Notes under the pieces: model-generated
Database searches by the model: none
Told to the model about the DNA's origin: nothing
The model's input: the letters and a program-made list of their open reading frames with translations, nothing else
Made by a program: the position numbers and the translations under genes
NCBI GenBank assembly: GCA_016779225.1
Contig: JADHNZ010000015.1
Location: 1-61,250, forward strand
Origin: Planctomycetota bacterium
GTDB taxonomy: Bacteria > Planctomycetota > UBA1135 > GCA-002686595
Length of the DNA stretch: 61,250 nt
Direction of reading: 5' to 3'
In this document: one piece after another, positions 35,895 to 45,212 of the stretch
Position numbering within the stretch: the first letter of the stretch is position 1
How the letters are laid out: each line of letters opens with the position of its first letter

Positions 35895-38248
35895 CCGCGC
35901 CCCTTACCCTGCAGCGCCAACTCGAGGACCTCCTCGATGCGCTCAACGCCCACGAAGGTCAGGCGCTCGCGGGCCTCGTCCGGGACCTCGTCGAGGTCCA
36001 CCAGGTTGCGCTTCGGTAGCACCACCGTTCGAATCCCTGCGGCGAGGGCGGCGAGGACCTTCTCCTTGATCCCGCCCACCGGCAGCACCTGCCCGCGCAG
36101 GCTCACCTCTCCGGTCATGGCCAGATCGGGGCGGACCGCGCGTCCGCTCAGCAGCGAGACCAGGGCGCAGGTCAAGGCGGTGCCCGCGCTGGGCCCGTCC
36201 TTCGGCACGGCCCCCTGCGGGACATGGAGGTGGAGGTCGAGCCCCTCGAGCGGCTGCTCCTCGAGGCCCAGCTCGGCGGCCCGAGCGCGCGCCAGGGTCA
36301 CGGCAATCCGCGCGCTCTCCCGCATCACCTCTCCCAGGTGCCCCGTGATCAGGAGCTCGCCCTTGCCCGGCATGGACGCGGCCTCGACGAACAGAATCTC
36401 GCCTCCGACTGGGGTCCAGGCGAGGCCCGTGGCCACCCCCACGGCCCCCGCGCGCGCACGCACCTCATGGTCGTAGGGCGCTGGACCCAGGACCTGCGTG
36501 AGGACCTCCTCGCCATCGATCACGAGCGGGGACCGCTTGCGGCCCCGTGAGGAGCGCAGGGCCGCGTGACGGCACAGCGCCCCGAGTCGCCGGGCCAGCT
36601 CGCGTACGCCCGCCTCGCGGGTGTACCCACGAACCAGTGCGCGCAGCCCCGCCGCGCGGAGCTGAAGCTCCCCGCGCCCCACGCCCGCCGCGGCGAGCTG
36701 CTCGGGCCAGAGGTGGCGCCGGGCGATCTCGAGCTTCTCTCCCTCCGTGTAGCCGGGGAGCTCCACCACCTCCATGCGGTCGCGCAGGGGCCCCGGGATC
36801 TCGCTCAGCACATTGGCCGTCGCGAGGAAGAACACGCGCGAGAGATCGAAGGGCAGGCCTAGGTAGGCGTCAGTGAAGCTGCCATTCTGCGCGGGGTCCA
36901 GCACCTCGAGCAGTGCGGCCGAGGGGTCGCCGTGCATGCCGCGCCCCAGCTTGTCCACCTCGTCTAGGACGAACACGGGGTCCGGCGCGCCCGCATCCTG
37001 GATCGCCTTCAGGATGCGGCCGGGCATGGCCCCGACATAGGTCCGCCTGTGGCCGCGAATCTCCGCCTCGTCATGCACGCCGCCAAGGGCGACCCGCGCG
37101 AACGGTCGTCCAAGGGCACGGGCCACGCTGCGCCCAAGAGAGGTCTTGCCCACGCCGGGAGGGCCAACGAGGCACAGGATCGTGCCCTGGCCTGAGGGCA
37201 CGCGCCGCCGTACGGCGAGGGCCTCCAGGATCCGCGTCTTCACGCGCTCCAGCCCGTAGTGGTCTTCCTCGAGCACCGCCTCCGCGGCGCGCAGGTCCAC
37301 GCGCTGCCGCTCGGGCTGCGCCCAGGGCAGCTCCAGCACCGTCTCGACCCAGGTCCGGAGCATCGGGTGCTCGGCCGACTGCTCGGGCGTTCGCCCAAGG
37401 CGCTGGAGATCCCGCTCCACGAGCGAACGCACGCCCTCGGGAAGCGGCAGGGCCTCAACCCGCTTGCGCAGGTCGTCCAGCTCGGTCTCGAGCTCCCCCT
37501 CCTCGCCCAGCTCCCGCCGGATGGAGCGCAGCTGCTCTCGGAGGAAGTACTCGCGCTGCGCCTTGTCCAGGGTGCCGCGCGTGTCCTGACGAATCTTGTT
37601 CGAGAGCTCGAGGACCTCCTTCAGGTCGCCCAGCAGGCGGATGAGGCGATCGAGGCGCTGCTTGAGGTCATGGGTCTCGAGCAGCTCCTGCTTGGCCTCC
37701 ACGGGCGCGTCCATGAAGGTGGCGACGAGATAGGCAAGCTGATTGGGGGACTCGATCCCCACCACGGCCTGGGCGAGATCCTCGGGCGCACCAGGCGCCA
37801 GCTCGAGGACCTCCCGCGCTCGCTCGCGCAGCGCCCGAAAGCGGGCATCGATCGCGCGGCCGCCGCGCTCGTCCTCCTCGAGCACCCGCACCCGTGCAAC
37901 GATGTACGGATCGGTCTGCACGAACTCGACCACCTGGAACCGCTCCGAGGCCTGGCAGATCGCGTTGTGGCGATCCTCGCTCATGGGCCAGTAGCGCACG
38001 ATCTCGGCGACCGTGCCAATTCGGTAGAGGTCCTCCGGACCGGGGGACTCGAGCTCGCCGTCGGTCTGCAGCAGCAGCCCAACGGGCTGGCCCTGCTGCA
38101 TGGCCGCCTGGATCGCACGGATGGAGCGCTCGCGGCCGACCATCAGCGGGAGAGCCACGCCCGGGAACAGGATCATGTTCCGAACGGGCAGGACGATGAG
38201 CTCGCGCAGCTCAGCCTCCGCGGGGGCGGACTTCTTGCGTCGGGCCAT
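35891..38248 (-). CDS. lon: ATP-dependent protease Lon
   Basis: 785 residues from the ATG at 38248, the usual length for Lon; upstream starts give an Arg/Pro-rich extension overlapping the neighbour. The N-terminal substrate domain begins L-P-V-R-N-M-I-L-F-P-G. Walker A is G-P-P-G-V-G-K-T-S (about 361-369). The protease dyad is Ser in D-G-P-S-A-G-T (about 686) and Lys in G-G-I-K-E-K (about 727). It degrades damaged and regulatory proteins in the cytoplasm. It sits in a seven-gene same-strand run, ten bases after the DUF1326-like gene and overlapping the HupE-like gene. Confidence 0.95.
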   Translation of the reverse strand: MARRKKSAPAEAELRELIVLPVRNMILFPGVALPLMVGRERSIRAIQAAMQQGQPVGLLLQTDGELESPGPEDLYRIGTVAEIVRYWPMSEDRHNAICQASERFQVVEFVQTDPYIVARVRVLEEDERGGRAIDARFRALRERAREVLELAPGAPEDLAQAVVGIESPNQLAYLVATFMDAPVEAKQELLETHDLKQRLDRLIRLLGDLKEVLELSNKIRQDTRGTLDKAQREYFLREQLRSIRRELGEEGELETELDDLRKRVEALPLPEGVRSLVERDLQRLGRTPEQSAEHPMLRTWVETVLELPWAQPERQRVDLRAAEAVLEEDHYGLERVKTRILEALAVRRRVPSGQGTILCLVGPPGVGKTSLGRSVARALGRPFARVALGGVHDEAEIRGHRRTYVGAMPGRILKAIQDAGAPDPVFVLDEVDKLGRGMHGDPSAALLEVLDPAQNGSFTDAYLGLPFDLSRVFFLATANVLSEIPGPLRDRMEVVELPGYTEGEKLEIARRHLWPEQLAAAGVGRGELQLRAAGLRALVRGYTREAGVRELARRLGALCRHAALRSSRGRKRSPLVIDGEEVLTQVLGPAPYDHEVRARAGAVGVATGLAWTPVGGEILFVEAASMPGKGELLITGHLGEVMRESARIAVTLARARAAELGLEEQPLEGLDLHLHVPQGAVPKDGPSAGTALTCALVSLLSGRAVRPDLAMTGEVSLRGQVLPVGGIKEKVLAALAAGIRTVVLPKRNLVDLDEVPDEARERLTFVGVERIEEVLELALQGKGRG

Positions 38249-38258
38249 GGGCCGAGCC

Positions 38259-38978
38259 TCAGGGGCGCGCGCCGAAGCGCCCGTACTGGAGGTTGTTGGA
38301 GCCCGTCGAGGACCAGGGCTCGTGAGCCCCGTGGGAGGCCGCCTCCGGCCGCACGGCACAGACCTCACCGAGAGCCACGCGGGTCTCCGGGACGCGGCCA
38401 TCCAGGGTCAGGTACCAGCGGGACTCGGGCATCGTGCAGCAGGCGTCGTCGGGGACCGGATCCCCTTGAACCTCGACCAGCCCGCCGACGCGCACGGCCA
38501 GGCCTCCATGGTCCAGCTCCACGGCTGCGTCGTGCTGGGTCTCGAGCACCGCGGGGTCCATGCCCAGGCCGACACAGCACCAGGCCAGGGCGGCCCGCTG
38601 CTGCCCGAGGTCCCCACCGGAGGTCCACGCGCGCCCGCGCTCCGCGGGCACCTGACTCAGGGGACGCTCCCCCTCGAGCGCGAGGACCACCCGTACGCCC
38701 GCGAGCGCCTCGCCCTGGTGCCCTCCGCCGTCGAAGGCGTAGGACACGAGCGCCTGGCGCTCCTGGGTCACGATCTCCGCGTTGATGTGGCAAGCCCCAC
38801 CCCAGACCGTCGCACTGCGCGCCTCCAGATAGCTGCCCGCGGGCCCCTGGGCCGCGGAGAGGTCCGACCGGCCTCCGTCCAGTGCGCTGCGGGTTGCCGC
38901 CGCGGCGTCATCCCCGCGCAGGGCCAGGCCAAGAGCAGGCAGCAGGGCCACCAGCAGGAGAGTCGTGAGGGTCTTCAT
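38259..38978 (-). CDS. exported DUF1326-like protein
   Basis: 239 residues with a signal peptide (about 1-20) and the pattern G-S-Y-L-E-A-R-S-A-T-V-W-G-G-A-C-H (about 47-63), which resembles DUF1326 proteins of unknown role. A C-C pair (about 133-134) and another near 178 could bind metal or form disulfides. It lies between the small Cys-rich gene (11 bases) and lon (10 bases). Confidence 0.55.
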   Translation of the reverse strand: MKTLTTLLLVALLPALGLALRGDDAAAATRSALDGGRSDLSAAQGPAGSYLEARSATVWGGACHINAEIVTQERQALVSYAFDGGGHQGEALAGVRVVLALEGERPLSQVPAERGRAWTSGGDLGQQRAALAWCCVGLGMDPAVLETQHDAAVELDHGGLAVRVGGLVEVQGDPVPDDACCTMPESRWYLTLDGRVPETRVALGEVCAVRPEAASHGAHEPWSSTGSNNLQYGRFGARP

Positions 38979-38989
38979 TGGAGTCAGGC

Positions 38990-39235
38990 TCAGCCAAGCC
39001 CAGCATACGGGCTGCGATAGCAGGTCCGCTCGACGGTGCAGTCCTCGGGCCAGGCCAGCTGCCCGTCAGGCCCCAGCTGCTTGCAGGTGCGCTCGCACCA
39101 GCAGTGCTGGCTGCGATCCAGCACATCCTCGGCAGAGCGGGCAAGGCCGCCGGTCACCATCAGCTTCTTGCTGTTCAAGTCGGCACACAGGAGCTGCGGC
39201 AGGCCCTCCGAGCGCGCGGGTCGTTCCTCGGTCAT
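38990..39235 (-). CDS. small Cys-rich protein coupled to the molybdenum hydroxylase genes
   Basis: 81 residues with five Cys after a single early one (C-W-C-E-R-T-C-K, then D-C-T-V-E-R-T-C-Y). No signal peptide, no family recognised. The ATG shares one base with the stop of the FAD subunit (TGATG), so it is made with the oxidoreductase. A metal-cofactor or electron-transfer helper is a guess from spacing alone. Confidence 0.55.
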   Translation of the reverse strand: MTEERPARSEGLPQLLCADLNSKKLMVTGGLARSAEDVLDRSQHCWCERTCKQLGPDGQLAWPEDCTVERTCYRSPYAGLG

Positions 39236-40248
39236 CAGCGCACCTCCTGGACCCGCAGCAGGGCCTGCGCAAGCAGCCCCTTGGTCAGCGGGATCTTGTA
39301 GCCGTTCTCCGACAGGGGCTGGGCCTCGGCCAGGGCGTCCTCCTGTGCGAGCACCGTCGCATCCTCACCCGGCTCGCGCCCGAGCAGCTTCTTCTCTGTG
39401 CGGTGGCAGCGCCAGGGGGTCGGGGCCACACCGCCGAGGACCAGGCGGACATCCGCGAAGGTGCCGTCCCCAGCGAACTCCACCGACAGGGCCACGGCGG
39501 CCAGTGCAAAGTCGTACGCGTCGCGCTCCTTGAACTTCAGATACACCGAGCGGCGCGTCAGCGCTGCACGCGGAAGCAGGACCGCCGTCAGCACCTCATT
39601 GGCTGCGATGCGGGTCTCCCGCAGGGGGTTCCCCTCGCTGGGCAGGACAAAGAACTCCTCGAGGGGCATGCGACGGGCCCCACCGGGTCCGACCAGCTCG
39701 ATCTCGGCATCCAGCGCAATGAAGGCCGGCGCGAGGTCGCTGGGGTGGACGATGTAGCTGGGTCCACCGCCCAGGATCGCGTTGTAGCGGTTCTTGCCGT
39801 AGTAGCTGAAGCACTCGGTCCCGCCCTTCTTCAGGCAGGGGAACTGCTCCATGCGGTAGTACCAGCAGCGCGGTCGCTGGTTCAGGTTCCCGCCGACGGT
39901 CGCCTGGCTGCGGATTTGGGGACTCGCGATGGACTCGAGGGTCTCCAGGAGCATCCCCATGCCGCCCTCGCAGCCCTCGAGGGCACCCGAGGCCGCGTAG
40001 GCCTCCAGGTCCGCGAGCGTCGTCAGGGCGCCCACACGCACCAGGTCGCCCTCCTCCAGCACGCCCCGAAGCCCGGGGATCGACTTCAGGTTGACGAGCG
40101 TCTCAGGCTCGACCAGGTGCTCCTTGAGCTCGGTCAGCAGGTCCTGCCCGCCGGCCAGCAGGCGCGCACGGTCGTCCCCGATCTCCGCCGGAAGCAGCTT
40201 CACGGCCTCCTCGACGCTGCGCGGCAGGGCCATCTCGAACGACTTCAT
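39235..40248 (-). CDS. FAD subunit of a PaoABC-like molybdenum hydroxylase
   Basis: 337 residues from the ATG at 40248, which has a strong GGAGGAGAGG ribosome site and overlaps the large-subunit stop (ATGA). The FAD fold shows L-L-A-G-G-Q-D-L (about 30-37) and A-T-V-G-G-N-L-N-Q-R (about 115-124). The Cys-containing insertion R-C-W-Y-Y-R, F-P-C-L-K-K and T-E-C-F-S matches the extra 4Fe-4S loop of the E. coli aldehyde oxidoreductase subunit PaoB. It passes electrons from the molybdenum subunit via 2Fe-2S clusters to FAD. Confidence 0.85.
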   Translation of the reverse strand: MKSFEMALPRSVEEAVKLLPAEIGDDRARLLAGGQDLLTELKEHLVEPETLVNLKSIPGLRGVLEEGDLVRVGALTTLADLEAYAASGALEGCEGGMGMLLETLESIASPQIRSQATVGGNLNQRPRCWYYRMEQFPCLKKGGTECFSYYGKNRYNAILGGGPSYIVHPSDLAPAFIALDAEIELVGPGGARRMPLEEFFVLPSEGNPLRETRIAANEVLTAVLLPRAALTRRSVYLKFKERDAYDFALAAVALSVEFAGDGTFADVRLVLGGVAPTPWRCHRTEKKLLGREPGEDATVLAQEDALAEAQPLSENGYKIPLTKGLLAQALLRVQEVR

Positions 40249-42428
40249 CCTCTCCTCCCAAGGGCCTCGAGGACCCGATCTGGCGTGATGGGCAGGGCGC
40301 GCACGCGCGCGCCGCAGGCGTTGAACACGGCATTGGCGATGGCTCCAGCCCCAGGAACCCCGGTGGCCTCCGCCATCCCCATGACCGCCGAGCGCTGGTC
40401 GCCCTCGTCGATGATGGGCTGCATCCGAGGGATGTCCTTGGCTCCGGCGATCTTGTAGTCCTCGAAGTTCGCGGTCAGGACGGCTCCGAAGTCGGGGTCG
40501 ACCACGCGCTGCTCGAACAGCGCATAGCTCAGGCCCTGCACCATGCCTCCGTTGATCTGGCTGCGGACCGTGAGGCGGTTGAGGGGGATGCCCTGGTCCT
40601 GCACGCAGGCCATGTCGAGCACCTTCACTCGACCCGTGACGGGGTCCACCGCAACGCGCGCGGCCTGGGCCCCATGGACACCTCCCTGGTGCAGCTCGGA
40701 CTGGAACGAGCCGGTGACGCTGATGGGCTGCTGCCCCAGGAGCGCACAGGCCTCGAGCCAGGTCATGGACTTGCTGGCGTCGTCCGCACGCGTGATCCGG
40801 CCGCGCTCGAAGCGGAACCCTCCGGGCTCCCCCCCCAGCACCTCGACGGCGCGCTGCTCCATGGCCTCGCGGGCAAGCAGGGCGGCATGCTGGACGGCAG
40901 GCGCGACGCTGCCGGTGGTCACCGAGCCCCCCGAGGCCACCCCGGGCGGCAGGGCGCTGTCCCCGATCCGAGCCGTCACCTGGGAGCGCTCGAGCCCGAG
41001 CTCCTCCGCCACGATGGCCGCCACATAGGACCGCGCGCCCGTGCCGAGGTCCTGGACCCCGCAGCTCGAGGTCACCGAGCCGTCCGCCTGGATCCGCACC
41101 TCGCACTGGGCGCCGCGCCTCCCGCCCGCGCCCCACTGGGACACTGCAAAGCCGATGCCCTCCATCCAGCCGGCCGGAGGCGCCGGGCAGCCCGCCGGGC
41201 GCTCGAAGGCCTCCAGGGGCCGGTCCGCAGGGCCGGTTCGGAACGGGTGCTGGTCCCAGCCGATCGCACGCGCCACCTCACGGAGCTGGCGGTGGTGCGA
41301 CTCGCTGGGCAGGTTCGCGATCCGCATCTCGACGGGATCCATCCCAAGCGCCGCCGCCAGCTCGTCCACCATGGACTCCATGGCGAAGGAGGCCTGGGGA
41401 TGGCCCGGCGCACGCATGGCGCGGTTGCCGTCGAGGGCCGCGTGCACCGTGTGGATGCGGGCATAGGCCTCCTCGACCTTGTAGATGTAGGGCGGAGTCG
41501 GCAGGGAGCCGCCCGAGACGCCTCCGAACTTGTCGGCCTCCACGCTCAGAGCCACCAGCCGGCCCTGCCGGTCCGCGCCACCGCGCATGACCTGCCGCGT
41601 CCCGGAGCGGTTGCCGGTCATCAGGAACTCCTGGGGACGGTCCACCATCAGGTGCACAGGTCGCCCGAGCGCCCGCGCGACCTCACAGGCCACGCGACCC
41701 TCGAGGCCGATGCCGAACTTGGCACCGAAGCCGCCGCCCATGTACTCACACACCACGCGAACCTTCGAGGAGTCGAGACCAAGCGGCCGAGCGAAGCTGC
41801 CCGGGTTGCCGGAGACCGCCTGCGTGCTGGCGTACACCGTGGCCTCCTCGCCGCCGCGATAGTCCACCACGCAGCCGTGGGTCTCGAGGCACGCGTGGTG
41901 CTGAACCGGCGCCGAGTACTCGGCCTCCACCAGCACGGGTGCTGCCTGCAGGGCACGCTCGACGCCCTCGGCATCCCCGCGCTCGCCGCTCTGCCAGACA
42001 TTGCCACGGCGGCCCAGGCTCGCGGCGTCCGCCTCCGAGACCTGCTCACGGGTCACCAGGGGATTGTCCTCGGCGGTCCAGTCGATGCGCACGGCACGAG
42101 CGCCGTCCTGAGCAGCCTCGGGCGACTCCGCCGCCACGACGGCGACGACCGCATCGTCCCCGAGGTAACGCACCTGATCCTTGTCGGGCTCCACGAGGGC
42201 CGCGTGCACCACGCCGGGCGTGGCCTGAGCAGGCGCGAGATCGATGGCCTCGATCCGTGCCCGCGTCCAGGGCAGCAGCACGAGGCGCGCATAGACCATG
42301 CCCGGGAGCCGCATGTCATGGGAGTAGCGCGCGGTCCCTGTGACCTTGGCCACCGCGTCCACCCGCGGCAGCGCGCGGTCCAGGACCGTGAGATCCTTGC
42401 GGTCCTTCCAGCGAATCTCGGGCTCCAT
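40245..42428 (-). CDS. molybdopterin-binding subunit of a PaoABC-like hydroxylase
   Basis: 727 residues, close to PaoC. It opens with the substrate-domain pattern V-D-A-V-A-K-V-T-G-T-A-R-Y-S and contains G-G-G-F-G-A-K (molybdopterin binding, about 228-234). Near the end is G-M-A-E-A-T-G-V-P-G, the region of the catalytic Glu in this family. It hydroxylates aldehydes or heterocycles with water as oxygen source. The ATG shares one base with the 2Fe-2S subunit stop (TGATG). No chaperone of the PaoD/XdhC type is found in the window. Confidence 0.88.
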   Translation of the reverse strand: MEPEIRWKDRKDLTVLDRALPRVDAVAKVTGTARYSHDMRLPGMVYARLVLLPWTRARIEAIDLAPAQATPGVVHAALVEPDKDQVRYLGDDAVVAVVAAESPEAAQDGARAVRIDWTAEDNPLVTREQVSEADAASLGRRGNVWQSGERGDAEGVERALQAAPVLVEAEYSAPVQHHACLETHGCVVDYRGGEEATVYASTQAVSGNPGSFARPLGLDSSKVRVVCEYMGGGFGAKFGIGLEGRVACEVARALGRPVHLMVDRPQEFLMTGNRSGTRQVMRGGADRQGRLVALSVEADKFGGVSGGSLPTPPYIYKVEEAYARIHTVHAALDGNRAMRAPGHPQASFAMESMVDELAAALGMDPVEMRIANLPSESHHRQLREVARAIGWDQHPFRTGPADRPLEAFERPAGCPAPPAGWMEGIGFAVSQWGAGGRRGAQCEVRIQADGSVTSSCGVQDLGTGARSYVAAIVAEELGLERSQVTARIGDSALPPGVASGGSVTTGSVAPAVQHAALLAREAMEQRAVEVLGGEPGGFRFERGRITRADDASKSMTWLEACALLGQQPISVTGSFQSELHQGGVHGAQAARVAVDPVTGRVKVLDMACVQDQGIPLNRLTVRSQINGGMVQGLSYALFEQRVVDPDFGAVLTANFEDYKIAGAKDIPRMQPIIDEGDQRSAVMGMAEATGVPGAGAIANAVFNACGARVRALPITPDRVLEALGRRG

Positions 42429-43087
42429 CAGCGCCCCTCCTCTCGGTAGACCTCGTCGGTGCGCTGCCCGGTGACCTCCTGGACGGCTGCGAAGATGTGC
42501 GGGTAGGTCCCGCAGCGGCAGAGGTTCCCAGAGAGTCGCTCCTTGACGCGCTCCAGCGAGGCGCGGGGCTCCCGCTCGAGGGCGGCCACGGTGGCCACCA
42601 CGAAGCCCGGGGTGCAGAATCCGCACATCGAGGCGTCCTGCTCGCAGAACGCACGCTGCACCGGGTGCAGGGACTCCGGAGTGCCGACCCCCTCGATCGT
42701 GCGCACCCGGCGCCCAGCGAGGTCCACCGCCAGGGTCAGGCACGAGTAGGCGGGGAGTCCGTCGATCTGCACCGTACACGCACCACAGTTCCCGCGATCA
42801 CACACCTCCTTGGTGCCGGTGAGCGGCGGCTGCAGGTGGTGCCTCAGCAGCGAGAGCAGGGTCGTACGCGGCTCGACCCGCGCGGTGCGCGCCTCCCCAT
42901 TCAGTTCGAAGCGGACCTCGACCTCGCCCCTTAGACGGGGAGCATCCGCAGCGCTGGCGGTCCCTGCGGCCGGAGCCGCGGTCCCCACGCCCGCCGCGAG
43001 GGCGCCGCCAGAGCCTTGGAGGAACCGGCGACGCGAGACGCCGCCAGCGGAGGAGGTGGACCGAGGTTCGGGGGGATGCTCGCTCAT
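42428..43087 (-). CDS. 2Fe-2S subunit of a PaoABC-like hydroxylase, Tat-exported
   Basis: 219 residues from the ATG at 43087. The twin-arginine signal S-R-R-R-F-L-Q (about 18-24) with an Ala/Gly core points to periplasmic assembly, as for PaoA. Two 2Fe-2S sites follow: C-D-R-G-N-C-G-A-C with a fourth Cys soon after, and C-G-F-C plus C-R-C-G. The start is the head of a minus-strand run reaching 34686, divergent from the ABC exporter operon across 257 bases. Confidence 0.88.
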   Translation of the reverse strand: MSEHPPEPRSTSSAGGVSRRRFLQGSGGALAAGVGTAAPAAGTASAADAPRLRGEVEVRFELNGEARTARVEPRTTLLSLLRHHLQPPLTGTKEVCDRGNCGACTVQIDGLPAYSCLTLAVDLAGRRVRTIEGVGTPESLHPVQRAFCEQDASMCGFCTPGFVVATVAALEREPRASLERVKERLSGNLCRCGTYPHIFAAVQEVTGQRTDEVYREEGR

Positions 43088-43318
43088 GGCGCGGTCTGCG
43101 GACACGGAGATGCGCCGCTTGGAGGCAGCGGCGCGAGCGATCGTCGTGTGCCGAAGGCACAACGGCGGCGCGGGTCACGATCCTAGGATGGCCGCGGGCT
43201 GGGTGCCATGGACTCGCCGCGCTCCCCACGACCGGCGCCCCCCTCATACACGCCTCGAACTCGCTCCCCCCGGCAGGCGCGCGCGCCAAGCAATTCGATG
43301 CGACGACATTGCAACCTC

Positions 43319-43333
43319 GGGCGCCAAGCGCCC
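43319..43333. promoter_or_regulatory. short inverted repeat in the divergent region before the ABC operon
   Basis: GGGCGC CAA GCGCCC lies 11 bases upstream of the ATG at 43345. It could be a regulator site or leader hairpin. The rest of the 43088-43344 gap shows no promoter I can name with confidence. Confidence 0.3.
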
Positions 43334-43344
43334 AAATACGAGGC

Positions 43345-44319
43345 ATGGACTCCCCGCCGCCCCTGATCCGCGCCCAGGGTCTCCACAAGCGCTACGGGTC
43401 CGTCCACGCGCTGCGCGGGCTCGAGGTGGAGGTCCCCCACGGAACGGTCGGGCTCTTGGGGCCCAACGGCGCCGGGAAGACGACGCTCCTGAAGCTCCTC
43501 CTGGGGCTCCTGGAGCCCGACGAGGGCACCGCAACGGTGGTGGGACTGGACCCTCGCAAGCGCACCGACCGCCTGGCGATCCGGACCCGGGTCGGCTACA
43601 TGCCCGAGGGGGACTGCCTGCTCCCCGAGACCACCGCGGTGGAGCTGGTCTCCACCCTCGGACGGCTGACGGGCCTCTCCCGGGAGGACGCCATGACCCG
43701 CGCCCATGAGGTGCTGGACTATTGCCAGCTCGAGGAGGCGCGCTACCGGCCGGTGAAGGGCTACTCGACCGGCATGAAGCAGCGCCTGAAGCTCGCCCAG
43801 GCCCTGGTCCACGACCCAAGCCTCGTCCTCCTGGACGAACCCACCAACGGCCTCGACCCCAAGGGCCGGCGCCAGATGCTCGACCTCGTTGCCGACCTCG
43901 GCCGTACCCAGGGAAAGACGGTCCTGCTGTGCACCCACCTGCTTCCTGATGTGGAGCGCACCTGTGACCATGTGGTCCTCCTCCAGGCCGGCACGATCCG
44001 CCTCACGGGCTCGGTCGCAGAGCTGACCGGGGCCGACGCGTTCCGCGTGGACCTGCGGACCCGGGGGCTGACCGAGGTCCCCGAGGAGCGCCTCGCCGCG
44101 TGTCTCGCGCGCGCTGAGGTGACCCTGGAGACCCGGGGCGAGGAGTCCCTCCGCCTGGCCCTCCCCGCCCACTGCAGCAGCGCCGACAGCCTGTTCGCCG
44201 TCTCCCGGGAGGCGGGGTTCCATATCGAGGGCCTGACCCCCCTGCGCGCCAGCCTGGAGCAGGTGTTCCTCGAGGCCGTCGCCACCGCGGAGCGGGCACA
44301 GGAGGCCCCCCTGTCATGA
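43345..44319 (+). CDS. ABC-2 type exporter, ATP-binding protein 1
   Basis: 324 residues from the ATG at 43345. Walker A G-P-N-G-A-G-K-T-T (39-47), signature S-T-G-M-K-Q, Walker B L-V-L-L-D-E-P-T-N-G-L-D-P and the switch His in C-T-H-L are all present; a C-terminal extension of about 100 residues is usual for exporters. It ends in ATGA with the permease, so the two are coupled. With the next three genes it forms two ATPase/permease pairs; cargo unknown. Confidence 0.88.
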   Translation: MDSPPPLIRAQGLHKRYGSVHALRGLEVEVPHGTVGLLGPNGAGKTTLLKLLLGLLEPDEGTATVVGLDPRKRTDRLAIRTRVGYMPEGDCLLPETTAVELVSTLGRLTGLSREDAMTRAHEVLDYCQLEEARYRPVKGYSTGMKQRLKLAQALVHDPSLVLLDEPTNGLDPKGRRQMLDLVADLGRTQGKTVLLCTHLLPDVERTCDHVVLLQAGTIRLTGSVAELTGADAFRVDLRTRGLTEVPEERLAACLARAEVTLETRGEESLRLALPAHCSSADSLFAVSREAGFHIEGLTPLRASLEQVFLEAVATAERAQEAPLS

Positions 44320-45212
44320 AGGCCAGCACACACGCGGAGGTCTATCGCCCCTTCGAGGGCTCCCTGCTGGAGCGCCCGCGCCGCCCCCTGGTCCTGGCCT
44401 GGAGCGGCATTCGCCTGGGCTTCCGCAAGAAGCTGCCCGCCTTCCTGCTGTTCGCCCCGCCCGTGATCAGCGCGCTGGTCTCCTCGGTGATGGTCTACCT
44501 GATGTACTCCATGTCGGAGAACCTCGGGACCGAGGGCGGCTTCCAGGCGCTCCAAGCCCAGGCTGCCCTGGAAGAGCTCCTGGGCAATGTCGCCCGCAAT
44601 GTGGCCTCGTTCGTGGAGGTCAGCGCCTTCTTCGCGCTGCTCGCAATGACCTGGTTCGGCGCGGGCCTCATCGCCGACGACCGCCGCACGGGGGCCAACC
44701 TGCTCTATTTCTCGCGCCCCGTGACGCGCGTGACCTACATCCTCGGAAAGTGGCTGGGAGTGGCCTTCTTCGGAGTGGTGACGCTCCTGGCTCCGGCCTG
44801 CCTCATCCTCCTCACCGCGATCCTGGCGTCCCCTGACTGGAGCTTCCTCAAGGAGGAGAGCTCGGTGATCCTGCAGACCCTTGCGTACTCCGTCGCCTGG
44901 ATCAGCGTGGTCTCGACCCTCGTCCTGGGCCTGTCCAGCATGGTCCAGCGGCGCTCGATCGCCCTGGTGCTGACCTTCGGCGCAGTCATGGTGCTCCACG
45001 GGCTCGCGGAGGGCGCGGCGGAGATCTTCGAGATCCCTGGCCTGCGCGCCCTCAGCCTGTTCAACGACTTCAACGCCCTTGCCGCCGAGCTGTTCACCTA
45101 TCGCCGCCTCCAGCCGGAGGACAGCATCCTCCTGATGGGGCTCGTCGGCTGGATCCTGGTTCCAGGGGCCATCCTCTGGCGTCAGGTGCGCAAGATGGAG
45201 GTCGTCGGTTGA
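44316..45212 (+). CDS. ABC-2 type exporter permease 1
   Basis: 298 residues with about six membrane segments and a conserved-looking motif D-D-R-R-T-G-A-N-L-L-Y-F-S-R-P (about 126-140), which is typical of ABC-2 permeases. It pairs with the ATPase just before it. The stop overlaps a TTG start for the next ATPase (TTGA at 45209-45212). Confidence 0.82.
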   Translation: MKASTHAEVYRPFEGSLLERPRRPLVLAWSGIRLGFRKKLPAFLLFAPPVISALVSSVMVYLMYSMSENLGTEGGFQALQAQAALEELLGNVARNVASFVEVSAFFALLAMTWFGAGLIADDRRTGANLLYFSRPVTRVTYILGKWLGVAFFGVVTLLAPACLILLTAILASPDWSFLKEESSVILQTLAYSVAWISVVSTLVLGLSSMVQRRSIALVLTFGAVMVLHGLAEGAAEIFEIPGLRALSLFNDFNALAAELFTYRRLQPEDSILLMGLVGWILVPGAILWRQVRKMEVVG

